Source of the DNA: Acholoe squamosa
Taxonomy: Eukaryota; Annelida; Polychaeta; Phyllodocida; Polynoidae
Assembly (NCBI GenBank): GCA_949317995.1
Contig: OX439050.1
Coordinates: 1,550,001-1,614,000, forward strand
Length of the DNA stretch: 64,000 bases
Direction: 5' to 3'
A program made the translations under genes and the position numbers. The notes beneath the pieces are model-generated. The model did not search any database. It was not told where the DNA came from and worked only from the letters and a program-made list of their open reading frames with translations. Of the stretch, positions 46,546 through 57,416 are shown one piece after another; positions within the stretch are counted from its first letter, which is position 1; every line of letters starts with the position of its first letter.

Positions 46546-47223
46546 TGTCAACGAGTCCGTAAATGATGAATAAGGATGAATACAGACGAATCAGGAATCC
46601 AGTTTGATATCCACTTTATTCATTGAAGTCCACAAGGTATAGTTGGTGATACAGTATAAAGGTGCCCAACAGTGTCCAAGCCTAGCCCTTGAGCCAAGGG
46701 CCTTGGTCTCACGTGAGTGTGTGAGGTATGAAGTATGAAGGTGGAAAGATGAGTGAGCTGCTCCCTCCACAGGTATTTGTAGTAGGAGCTGCTCACCCAG
46801 CTCATCCTAAAAATAGTATCAGGTGAGCTAAATATAGTAACTGGGGAACTCCAGTGCAGGTATGTAGGGGGGATCCCAAACATAGCACTGGGGTTCACAG
46901 AGTTCAGTGTGGTTCTAAATATAGCTGCTGGGAACTCCCGGTATGCTGTGAGCTGCTCATGATCAATGGGCATGTCCTCCAGCAGGAGGAGTTGTTTCTA
47001 AACATTGTCTGCTAGGAATTTCCAGCATGCAGCGGGCTGCTTGTGATTGACGGCGTATCCTCCAGTGGGAGGAGGCGGGGTCACTGAGTGCAGTTGACAG
47101 CGCCAGCCTTTGGTCTATGGGTATGGCTTGGCTTGTGGGTAGACTCGGACACTGGGTTACATGGTAGAGTCAAAGGTGAAAAATAAATATGATAAGTACA
47201 ATACCTATAACGGTCTACTGACA
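46546..47223 (-). repeat. Element A 5' LTR
   Basis: Partner of 33134-33811, same length and ends, differing at about five positions by my count. It contains the same three CTAAAAATAG-type boxes and AATAAATAAA signal. Confidence 0.9.
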
Positions 47224-48572
47224 ACATCATCAAACAAGAAATATAAACATTCATCATAATAATACATGGGTACAAATCGAGAAACATGGACCTGAAAAAC
47301 AAGGAGCAGATGAAACAGAAAACCAAAAAAAGTAATCAAAAATATAAAGTTTAACTAAAGAACAAGAAATTCCTATAAGGTACACAAGAAATATGAGATC
47401 GGTAAGTTGAACTGACATGAGGATTTTATCTAGTTTAGAGTAGTATCTAGTTGCTTGAGCACAGAAACCAGGGCATCAGGAGAAGTCTGAAAGCAGAAAT
47501 GGTTGATTCAAAATAACCTGTAGATTTGGAGAATGATAGAAATTCTATATTATTTTGAGAATGCTGTCAAACTACCACATTGGCTGATGTGAGCACTTCC
47601 AACTGCACAGTGAGAATAGAAGCTGTATTGCTGTGTGGATGTCGTGTTGGCAGTGCTTCTGAAGTTTCCATCAATGTCACTGAAGTCTCCCCTTAGATTT
47701 GAAGGTGGCAATTTGATGGGAGCTTTATGACAGCTAAGAATCCTGATCACAAGTCCAAGTATGATACAAAAATAAATTCGATCGTACATCATCAAACAAG
47801 AAATATAAATATTTATCATAATAATACACAGGTGCAAATCGAGAAACATGGACCTGAAAAACAAGGAGCAGCTGAAACAGAAAACCAAAGAAAAGTAGTC
47901 AAAAACATAAAGTTTAACTAAAGAACAAGAAATTCCTATCAGGTACACAAGAAATATGAGATCGGTAAGTTGAACTGACATGAGGATTTTATTTAGTTTA
48001 GAGTAGTATGTAGTTGCTTGAGCACAGAAACCAGGGCATCAGGAGAAGTCTGAAAGCAGAAATGGTTGATTCAAAATAATCTGTAGATTTGGAGAATGAT
48101 AGGGATTCTATATTATTTTGAGAATGCTGTCGAACTACCACATTGGCTGATGTGAGCACTCCCAACTGCACAGTGAGAATAGAAGCTGTATTGCTGTGTG
48201 GATGTCGTGTTGGTAGTGCTTCTGAAGTTTCCATCAATGTCACTGATATCTCCCCTTAGATTTTAAGGTGGCAATTTGATTGGAGCTTTCTGACAGCTAA
48301 GAATCCTGATCACAAGTCCAAGTATGATACAAAAATTAATTTGATCCTACATCATCAAACAAGAAATATAAACATTCATCATAATAATACATGGGTACAA
48401 ATCGAGAAACCTGGACCTGAAAAACAAGGAGCAGATGAAACAGAAAACCAAAAAAAGTAGTCAAAAATATAAAGTTTAACCAAAAAACAAGAAATTCCTA
48501 TCAGGTACACAAGAAATATGAGATCGGGGAGTTGAACTGACATGAGGATTTTATTTAGTTTAGAGTAGTATC
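47224..48572. repeat. Satellite continuation between elements A and B
   Basis: About 2.4 monomers of the 563-bp satellite. The first is cut exactly at the element A target site (acat). The last stops in the gtagtatc segment at 48572, where element B begins. Confidence 0.93.
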
Positions 48573-48598
48573 ATATACCATTTTATTATTCCATAAAT

Positions 48599-49885
48599 TG
48601 TAACATATTATTGTATTAATCAAAGAATATCTAAGAAATTAATACATAGTACTTCTATGTGAGCGTTCATGCCCCACTGCACACCAGCTAGGGGAAGGAT
48701 ACAGAGGTTACAACATCAAAGGGTCCGACCTAATGGTTCACTGCACAATATAATAAACCTGAGGGTCTCAGTGTGCGACCTCATGGTTCAATGCACAAAC
48801 TAATAACTTGTAAGTGAATGCAACTGGCCGTCATGGGTGCCTGGGCACCGCAGACGCCGTCATGAGTGTCTGAGCACTCTAATAACTGAACAATGGGTTA
48901 CATAAGCACGACGCCATAACCGTCCGGTCCCTCTAGCGTCACTCCCGAGCAACCTAGGTCAAATCTCAAAGCATTTATGGAAAGCCCAAAATAAGACGGT
49001 CAAAATGAGCCTAAGATCAAGGCGGAACTCCTATTATTAAGGAAGTTACGCCATAGAGACGGATTCAACCTTTGAGTGCACTACAGACGAACCGGCGCAA
49101 GTTACGCGCCTATCAAGTGATCATTATAAACTTGGCATATTCAACTCTGCGCATGCCCAAAATGGCGGTTGTAACGGTGTAAACTCCCGAGATATGGGGG
49201 TATGAAGTCACAGAACCGACCAAGACAATGGGGGATGCAGCGGCGTCCATGGGGGTCCTTTGTGCACCCAGTGACACATGAAAGACTCCCCTCAAACAAT
49301 TGCAGAGTTAGGCAGATGCCACTGGCCCAGTCAGTCTGAGGTGCAATGCCAAGATTTGCTACAAATAGCCTGGCTGCACCTCCTAGAAATCAGAACAACA
49401 AGAACTGCTCCAGAGGTAACATCTCCAGTCATCTCCTGCTACCTGCTATACCACTGCACTATGGTGAAACTATGCTAGACAGGCATTGGTTTTCATCATT
49501 AGTGGCCAGAGGGTATCTTCCTCAAGACATCCACCAGAGGGTAAAGTTATTCATTATTACATTATTCCTCTAAGCAGCAGGTCAGGAGCTAGGTGTGGGA
49601 ACCCACCTAGAACTATGCTGGACATTGTATTATTATTACCTCACAGGTGGAGTGGAACAGAACATTATACTTTATAAACTACTGTATATTTACTGTATGT
49701 ACAAATTACCTAAATACCAACTACTGTGTGATTGATATTTCTTACATGTTGCCTAAAGCTGAATAAACCAGTGACAACTGGAAATAACACTATTTATGAG
49801 AGCTTGATGTATTTACACTTTATACCACTAGTCATATGATATTTCTCATATGACAACTTGATCATGCATAATCTCTAGTATGACA
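48599..49885 (+). repeat. Element B candidate 5' LTR
   Basis: Bounds are inferred: a TGTAACA start soon after the satellite break and a CTAGTATGACA end next to a primer-binding-like TGTTGGAGAACATCC at 49889-49903 that aligns with element A. A TTTATAAAC box lies near 49670 and AATAAA near 49762, in the right order for U3-R-U5. Without the 3' LTR the ends cannot be confirmed. Bases 48573-48598 are unexplained filler. Confidence 0.45.
49147..49168 (+). promoter_or_regulatory. NRF1-like and YY1-like sites in element B LTR
   Basis: TGCGCATGC (49148-49156) is directly followed by CCAAAATGGCGG (49157-49168), close to the consensus of NRF1 and YY1 sites found in TATA-less animal promoters. The surrounding 500 bp is richer in CpG than the rest of the window. 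Confidence 0.35.
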
Positions 49886-50028
49886 AAGTGTTGGAGAACA
49901 TCCTACTAAGATCCCATTTCTCACAGGCTCATAAAAATTAAGCTGGCAACATTACTAAAAACAATCATACACACAGTAAACCCCACTCCACCCACCCCGT
50001 GACCTTGACACCATGTCCACAAAGGTCA

Positions 50029-50300
50029 CCAGTGAGATCTCCCACATACCAGTGAGATCTCCCACATACCAGTGAGATCTCCCACATACCAGTGAGGTCT
50101 CCCACACGTCAGTGAGGTCTCCCACACGTCAGTGAGGTCTCCCACACGCCAGTGAGGTCTCCCACACGTCAGTGAGGTCTCCCTAACGTCAGTGAGGTCT
50201 CCCAAACGTCAGTGAGGTCTCCCACACGTCAGTGAGGTCTCCCACACGTCAGTAAGGTCTCCCACACGTCAGTGAGGTCTCCCACACGTCAGTGAGGTCT
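50029..50300 (+). repeat. 20-bp minisatellite in the gag leader
   Basis: About 13.5 copies of cagtgaggtctcccacacgt and variants; the first copies carry gagatctc, an 8-bp palindrome. It lies between the primer-binding region and the gag ATG, in the 5' untranslated leader where packaging signals usually sit. Confidence 0.92.
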
Positions 50301-50675
50301 ACCCCACACATCAAGGTCTTATCAGTCAAGCTGGCAGAACAACACACAAAGACCTTACGTAGTCAGGGACCTGTTGAAGAGGTCTCCCTCCCACCTAGAT
50401 CTAGGAGACCCACAGGGGGCAAATCAGCCTCCAGTACAACAGACCCACACTAAGTTGACCCCACACCACCCACCCTGTCTACTCAGGGGACAACCAGTTC
50501 TCAGGGATCCAACATTTCCCAGGGATCTCTACAGAACGCTCAACTCACGCTATCTACCTCAGGGGAAGAAGGATCTGCCTCAGGGGGTGGATCCACACCC
50601 TCATCTAGATCTTTGACCCCAGCTCGAGCCTTTGGCAGCCAATTTTCCAGAGACACTTCTCCCACACCCTCCATC

Positions 50676-52346
50676 ATGGACACCGATGAAGGCCCCCAAC
50701 CTAATCAGACAGCTGAGAAGATAAGGGCCTATGAGAGGGCCATCCAAGATGCAGTTACTGCCCTAGAGACCAACAAGTCCCAGCAGGAGGCAAGGGAGAG
50801 GATCCTCAACCAACAATTGGCAGAGAGGAATGCGGCAATAGACACCCAACAGAAGGCCATGGAGGACCAGCGGAAGTCCCTAGAGAGACAACAACAACAG
50901 ATAGCAGATCTCATGAAGATGGTATCATCCCAGACCCCACAGCCTCCCACACCAGCCATCACACCTGTTGTCACACCATCTGCCTCTGGATCCAAGGATG
51001 ACATCATAATCTTCATGGTGTCCAACATGACCAAACTCATAGACAGAAAACAACAGGACGACAGAAAGATCAGGCTACATGAGGTAACAAAACCCAAAAC
51101 TTTTTCACACCCATCACCACTCATGTCAACAGCATTATTCATTGATCACAAATTCCCAGAATATCTGAAGGATAAGTACAAAGTAACAGACAGTGACACC
51201 ATGGTAACATATTTACCCAAGTACCTTGAAGAACAAGCACTAGCTTGGTTTGAATCCTTCAGGGAAAGTGCCACACCCGATATGTTGACATGGACCAATG
51301 TAGTGAATAAATTAAAAGAGTATTTTGCTACTCGAGACAATATCATCTCCAGGACTGCACTCCGTGCACAAAGGATAGATGAACCTGTCCTAGACTATGC
51401 ATGCCATCTCAGGAAAGTGTGTAATGCCCAACGCCAAAGCGATGAAATCTTAAGCAAAGCATTTACCCAAGGCATGAGGCCCTGGATCTCTGTAGCTCTT
51501 GAAAACAAGAAAATAGACTCTTTTGACCAAGCCTTAGACCTAGCCTTGGAGGTTGAGACCCAAGAAAGATCTAGGAGAACATTATATGCAGAGTCTAACC
51601 CACAGCCTACTAAGAAAAAGGTCCAGGAAATCAGCACTAGTGCAGATGAAGATGTTAACCTAATGTCTAGTGCCCATGTAAGGCAACAGGAAGCTAAGGT
51701 TACATCAAAAGACCCTACCGGTAGATATAGAGGAAATAACTATGACCCCAACTACCAATCCAATAGAGGTAGAGGTAGGGGGGGCAACAGCAACAACCGG
51801 GGGGGTCACAACAGTAGGAAAGACAACAGCTCTTCCAACTCCAACAATGGTAACTCTTCATACAGTGATAGGAGAGACAGAACCCCAAGTAATGGCAGAT
51901 CCTATAATAATCAAGGATCCAACAGTAGGAGCCATAGTCCACATAGGAACTACAACTCTGGATCCTACAACAACAATGGTTCCTACAACAACAGCCAGGG
52001 TTCAAACAACTCTGGATCCTATAATCAAGGATCCAACAGTAGAAGCCATAGTCCACATAGGAACTACAACAGTGGATCCTACAACAACAATGGTGCCTAC
52101 AACAACCAGAGATCCAACAACTCTGGATCCTACAACAACCAGGGATCCAACAACTCTGGTCAATACAGCAACTCTGGTCAATATAACCAGGGTTCCAACT
52201 CACGTCAGGAGGATTACAAACCTGACACAAGAGGTTACCAGGGGAACCAACACAGTAACCCCCAAATACCACCTCACGTAATGGATCAAATCTCCAAGCT
52301 CCTGGTGGCAAGCATCTCAACCGCCCCACAGAACCAGGAAAACTAG
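50676..52346 (+). CDS. gag: Element B Gag polyprotein, 556 aa
   Basis: The ATG at 50676 (atcATGg) is chosen because the longer frame begins only with a TTG at 50613. Residues 20-90 are Gln/Glu-rich and coiled-coil-like. Residues about 140-305 form the retrotransposon Gag core with a QALAWFESF motif and a QGMRPWI motif. The last 190 residues are Gly/Asn/Ser/Tyr/Arg-rich with a repeated SRSHSPHRNYNSGSYNNNG unit (twice), an RNA-binding-like tail without a zinc knuckle. The frame is intact and ends in TAG at 52344-52346 inside a frameshift signal. Confidence 0.85.
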   Translation: MDTDEGPQPNQTAEKIRAYERAIQDAVTALETNKSQQEARERILNQQLAERNAAIDTQQKAMEDQRKSLERQQQQIADLMKMVSSQTPQPPTPAITPVVTPSASGSKDDIIIFMVSNMTKLIDRKQQDDRKIRLHEVTKPKTFSHPSPLMSTALFIDHKFPEYLKDKYKVTDSDTMVTYLPKYLEEQALAWFESFRESATPDMLTWTNVVNKLKEYFATRDNIISRTALRAQRIDEPVLDYACHLRKVCNAQRQSDEILSKAFTQGMRPWISVALENKKIDSFDQALDLALEVETQERSRRTLYAESNPQPTKKKVQEISTSADEDVNLMSSAHVRQQEAKVTSKDPTGRYRGNNYDPNYQSNRGRGRGGNSNNRGGHNSRKDNSSSNSNNGNSSYSDRRDRTPSNGRSYNNQGSNSRSHSPHRNYNSGSYNNNGSYNNSQGSNNSGSYNQGSNSRSHSPHRNYNSGSYNNNGAYNNQRSNNSGSYNNQGSNNSGQYSNSGQYNQGSNSRQEDYKPDTRGYQGNQHSNPQIPPHVMDQISKLLVASISTAPQNQEN

Positions 52347-52382
52347 GATGTCACAGTGCCGATGGGCCAGTGCGCTGTGACA
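52337..52382 (+). promoter_or_regulatory. Candidate -1 ribosomal frameshift signal (gag-pol)
   Basis: The heptamer G GAA AAC (52337-52343, spaced in the gag frame) directly precedes the gag TAG. Five bases later an 11-bp stem with a single G-U wobble forms between 52349-52359 (tgtcacagtgc) and 52372-52382 (gcgctgtgaca), with a 12-nt loop. The protease frame is exactly -1 to gag. GGA-type heptamers are known from MMTV pro-pol; the P-site pairing here is less than ideal. Confidence 0.7.
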
Positions 52383-53539
52383 CCCCAAAAACAAACAATC
52401 AATCAGGATTAACAAGGATCCAACCAGAGACAATTGCTAGTGCCAATCTACCATCTAACAGACAGAGACGTCCATTAGTGATACACATCACCCCACCAGA
52501 TTCATCATCAAAGGATACAGGTGAGAGTACCAAGCTTTCTATTGTACTTCTTCAAAATGGCTGTATCAATGCAAATCTATATGATGTTTCAGATGTACAA
52601 TGTTTGGTTGATACAGGTGCTACTATCACCTGTGTCAGACAATCATTCCTCATGGATCTCTAAAAGCGATTCCATATCCAACTGAGGAAATCTAAAATCA
52701 ACATCCACTTGGCAGATGGATCGGTGTGTCATGTTAGACATTCAGCTATGCTAAACTTTAGAATCCAAGGTGTCAGATTCCAATACCAATTTGCTGTAAT
52801 ACCCAACCTCACACAGCCCGTTGTACTCGGCACAGATTTCTTAAGCACTACAAAATCTCAAATTGAATTTAATGTTGATCCTGAACAAATTCTCAAACCC
52901 ATTACCATCCCTCCATTCTCTGAACTTGCAGTATTGGGTAAAATCACTTCTACTCAATCACTGCAAGGGAAAACTGGAGTAGTAGATAACCTCCAAAGAA
53001 ATAACAATGCCCCATATCTAGTTCAAAGGGCAGCAGTAACCCCCAGGGAAAATAACAAACATCCCCTAGTGTTACTCAACACCAGCAGGCGCCCACATAA
53101 AATCAAAAAGGGTGCCATCATAGCTCTATTTCAGGAAGTCAAGGAATCTGATTTAGAAAAACCTCAACAGGTGTTAGACACTACCCCACACACTGATCAA
53201 TACATCTCAGCCATATGGCCTGAGGATGTAACTCAATTCAGTGACACAGACTCAGACTGTGAGTCCACATATGCTGACCCTGAACCCAACTCAATCAGAC
53301 TCTCTGAAATAGCTGCTATACATAGTGAGGCACATGACCTCGAGCCAGAATTGGAAGAGAATGTTCCACCAAAATCTGTGCTCACATCCAAAGATCAGCA
53401 TGATAGATTAGGATCACTGCTGACCAAGTATGATGATATATTTGTAGGAAAAGATGGAGACATTGGTGCTACACACCTGTATACCCACTCGATACATGTA
53501 AAACCTGAGGCAGTACCATGTCATTTTTCTACCATATAG
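52344..53539 (+). pseudogene. pol: Element B protease and pol N-terminus (one nonsense codon)
   Basis: In the -1 frame after gag, CLVDTGATITCVR is the retropepsin active site. TAA at 52661-52663 interrupts it; the same frame then continues with PVVLGTDFL (the second retropepsin motif) and an acidic spacer up to the beginning of RT (THSIHVKPEAVP). It closes at TAG 53537-53539, where homology moves to another frame. Copy C shares the last interruption, so that defect predates both copies. Confidence 0.8.
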
Positions 53540-56500
53540 ACAAACACCAGAAAAACAGATGTGTTCAACAGCTTAAGAGTTGGTAAACTCAAACTGAAGA
53601 AATCAAAATGTGAATACTTCATAGACAGAATAGACTTCTTGGGAATGAGAGTGACACCCATGGGACTGCAACAATCTCCCACAAAGGTGGAATCAATCAA
53701 AACCTTCCCAACACCAAAATCAGTCAAAAATGTCAGATCCTTCACAGGCCTATGCCAATACTTCAAAAAGTTTATCAAAGGTTATGCCCAAATTGCTAGA
53801 CCATTGTATGATGTACAGACACATCTCAAAGCATTTGTCTGGACAGAGGATGCAGATAATGCTTTCAAAACATTAAAGCATGCCCTCTGTACCAATGCTC
53901 TTCTCAGATATCCAAACTATGAGAAAGAGTTCAGTTTGGCAACTGATGCTTCCAATGTGAGTTTAGGAGCTGTACTCTCACAGAGAGATAATGAAGGAGT
54001 GCTCAGACCAGTAGCCTTTGCAGGTAGAACCCTCTCCAAACATGAGAGAAATTACAATACCACAGAGAGAGAACTACTGGGAGTAGAGTATGGAGTATTA
54101 CATTTCAGACACTATGTAGAGACTAGACACTTCCAATTATACACAGACCATGCAGCCCTAATCCCACTATTAACCAATACAGGACTCACACATAGATGGG
54201 CCAGATGGGCTCTAGACATACAGCAATTTTCATTCACCATCCAACATGTGAAAGGTGATGATAACACACCACCAGATGCTATGTCTAGAAGAGAATACCC
54301 AGATTCTGGACCCATGACTAACCCTCCATCCCCACCAAGGAGAGTTAGAGCAGCCAGTAGAACCAAGTTTGCAAAAGTAACAAAGAAGGTACCATTCAAA
54401 AGGGATGATCCATCCAACACCATTGAAAGGCCAGAGACACCCATTAGGGGTATCTTGAAGCAATCTACACATTATGTGTCTTGCCACTGTGAGAGAGAAT
54501 ACTCACAACTCTTTCCAGATAATGACTTTGAGCCTATTGAATTCTCATCACTCAATCAGATGGTGAAGGCAACTCCTAAGGAGCCACCCTTCACCCCACC
54601 TGACTCAGATGATGAAGATTCAGAAGGCACAATATATGCTATTACTCAAGCAACTTCCAAATCAGTCAGATTCCTTGAATCAATGCAGGGAGAGGAAATA
54701 TCAAACCATTTGTGTCCTATGACCACACGCTCAAGGACTAGAGAAATGATTCAGGAGGGCACACCAAAACCCCCCACACAATCACAAACTAGTCTAAATG
54801 AGAAAAAGGTCACAGGAAACAAACCTACCAAAACCCCACCTGCCAGGAAAAATGTCACAAAAGACACTACATCTACTAAGTCAAAGAACTTTGAGACAAA
54901 GAAGAATGACAAAAAGCAAATTGTGCCTTTAAAGAAAACGGTTGCCACTCCCATCAAGGCGAGAATAGGCCCTCCAGAGGAGCCTACACACCAAAACAAG
55001 AGTGACGCACCCCAACAAAAGGCACAAGATAGGCCAATAGTCGATGAAAGAGAAAAAGAAAGAGACAGAATAAAACAACATGTGCTAGATATAAATCAAC
55101 TACTGGATCAGATCCCCAACACATCCATCTCAGGTTCAAACCTTGGCTTGGAACAAAGGAAGGACAAGGAACTATTGCCCCTCATACAATATCTTGAGGA
55201 TGGGACCTTGCCTGCACCAAAAGCACAAGGAAATAGAATCATCAACCAAGGCCAGACATACACCTTGGTAAATGGTACATTAGTCCATATATGCCCCATA
55301 AATTGGAAAAAAAACAATACTGTACCACTTCAAATTGTTATACCACAGCAATGGGTAACAAGTACACTACAGTATTTCCATGACTCACCTACTGGCGGCC
55401 ATCTTGGTTCAAGTAGGATGCTGTCAGCACTCCGACCTAGGGTATATTGGAAGTCTATGCTAGCAGACACAACAAAATATGTTTCCACCTGCCACACATG
55501 CCTCACAGCAAAAAGGCAAGTACACTCACACAAAACACCAATGACAGTGAGAGAGTACATGGCTTCACCAATGAAGTTCCTAAACCTCGACGCGGTGGGA
55601 CCACTTCCCACAACTGCCAGGGAAAACAAACATATACAAGTCTGCATAGATTATGGTACCAGATATGCAACAGCTTGGGCTACTACTGACTTAAAAGCTG
55701 AAACAACAGCAGCAGAGTTCTACAAGAATATAATTTGTCATCATGGAACACCAGCCACTCTTCAAACAGACAATGGAACATGTTATACAGGTGCAAAGTT
55801 CACGAAGTTAACTAAACACCTCATGATCAAACATAAATTCTCCTCACCATACAGGCCACAATCAAATGGGCTTGTAGAGAGATTCAATGCTAGCATCGGC
55901 ACAGCGCTCAGAGCATTTTGCTCGAAGCACCAAAACAATTTGGATTCATTTATTGAACCCATAACCTTTGCATCAGAATCCCAAACCACAGGATTCACCC
56001 CTTTCTTCCTACTTCATGGAAGAAACCCAGCCACTCCAATGGACTTAGGGCTGGGAATACAGGAAGACATATCCACCGTAGCAGACCATGTAGCTAACAT
56101 GATAACAAATCAAGATACCTCTAGGAGGAAAGCTATAGAAAGGGTCGCCAAGCTACAAAAGGAAAGAAAGGATAGATATGATAAGAAACTTACACCACAG
56201 GAAATCAAGGTCACCGACATGGTGTACCTAAACATACCAAGAATCCTGACCAACACAGAGTGTAAGAAACTTCAACCCCTTTTTTATGGGACCATATGTT
56301 GTAGTAGATAGACCTAGTTTGACAAGTGCCAAACTCAAAAACTTGGACACCAATCTATTGGTGGCCAGACCAGTGCACATAGACAGACTGAAAAAGGTTG
56401 TGGCTGTCAGGAACAATGAATTTGCACACAGGCTTATTCCACATGAAGCCAAATACTACAACAAAATTGTAAGGAACAAAAATGATATCACCCTTACAAG

Positions 56501-56591
56501 AGAAACCACAGGTATAGGCCCTATCAAGCCTAGGCCTGCACACCACATACTAAGAAAAACATCTAGGTGTGGTGCAGTTTCAAGAAATTAG
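53540..56591 (+). pseudogene. pol: Element B pol: RT thumb, RNase H and integrase (RT core deleted)
   Basis: The frame (open 53540-56311) resumes after the RT catalytic core with KLKLKKSKCEYF and FLGMRVTP (thumb). Then comes RNase H with ATDASN, TERELLG, YTDHAAL and GDDNTPPDAMSR (D-E-D-D). A charged linker of about 270 residues follows. The integrase has an HHCC finger (HDSPTGGHLG to CHTC) and the catalytic triad Asp677, Asp737 and Glu773 of this frame, a D-35-E spacing. A shift at the T6 run near 56279-56284 moves the integrase tail (GPYVVVDRPSLTSAKL) into another frame (56286-56591). Roughly 0.4-0.5 kb of RT including YxDD is absent at about 53557. The product cannot reverse transcribe. Confidence 0.85.
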
Positions 56592-57416
56592 AAACAGATT
56601 GAGATACCAAAAGAACATAAGATTTTCAAAATGTATTACAAATTCTCTTCATCCACACATAAGGCATGTGTGACTGATAATGAATTACTTATATGTATAT
56701 AAAGCCAATCAAATTTGTAAATATATCAGTAGGTTATTGCCTCTGAATGGTCAAAGACTGGGACCCTCCAAGTAAAGCAGACATGAAGTCTAAGAAGAGT
56801 AAGGGTAACACAATGGAGTGTCTAAAGCCTAATCCCCACATGAAAGAGCGCGCTATGCCAACACAGCAGTCTTTAGAGATCAATTGACCTTATAAGCTAC
56901 CCTCAGACAACTGTCTAGACGGTCATGAATGGCTGTCCTGGATGACAGGAGGAGCTAATTACCAGTAGACAGATTATACAATAGACCCCCACAGTTGCAG
57001 ACACTGGAGATTAGGTGCACTGACTCCAGAGAAACAATACCATGCCCACAATGAATGTGGGTAGGGTAGGCTACATAAGAAGCACTGTGGACCATAGCCC
57101 ACCATCAGTCTTCATCCAGCTGCAGTCTGGAACACAAGTCCACAGGACCCCACTTGGGAATTAGCCAGCCCACTTCTCCATTAGGAGAGACTGCACTAGG
57201 ATAAAGAACACACCTTCACCTTCAACCTGACCTTACAATTTACTGGTCAATCTCTATAGACTCACCGGACATATTGCCAAGACAGCTCAATCTTGCAAAG
57301 GTACAGTTTGAACCACTTCATTTGCAGTGTTACACCATACACTTAGACTTTACCAGCACCAAATCACTACAAATTTGACAAGACTTTAAACAGCAAACTT
57401 GCTTTACACAAGCACC
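56592..57416 (+). other. Element B pol-env spacer
   Basis: About 0.8 kb with no open frame of note. A TATATAAAG word lies at 56696-56704 and a pyrimidine-rich acttagactttaccag stretch at about 57342-57357 could serve as a splice acceptor for an env mRNA. Either is speculative. Confidence 0.4.

Larger units (their letters stand above)
33134..47223 (-). mobile_element. Element A: env-bearing Gypsy-type LTR retroelement, pol-deleted
   Basis: A 14,090-bp insertion into a satellite monomer, flanked by the target duplication acat (33130-33133 and 47224-47227). It has two 678-bp LTRs, a primer-binding region, gag, protease, an RT stump, an unrecognised ORF, env, and a Cys/Arg-rich ORF, all on the minus strand. 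LTR copies differ at about five sites, so it is young relative to the decay seen in pol. The missing RT palm, RNase H and integrase mean it would depend on a helper for mobility. Gene content and splicing signals resemble a complex endogenous retrovirus; phylogenetic placement needs a search. Confidence 0.9.

Noticed and set aside
48650..48900. tRNA- or SINE-like sequence
   Set aside because: No A/B box pair or cloverleaf could be formed on inspection.
50026..50300. CRISPR array
   Set aside because: The units are contiguous 20-bp repeats without spacers, in an animal retroelement leader.
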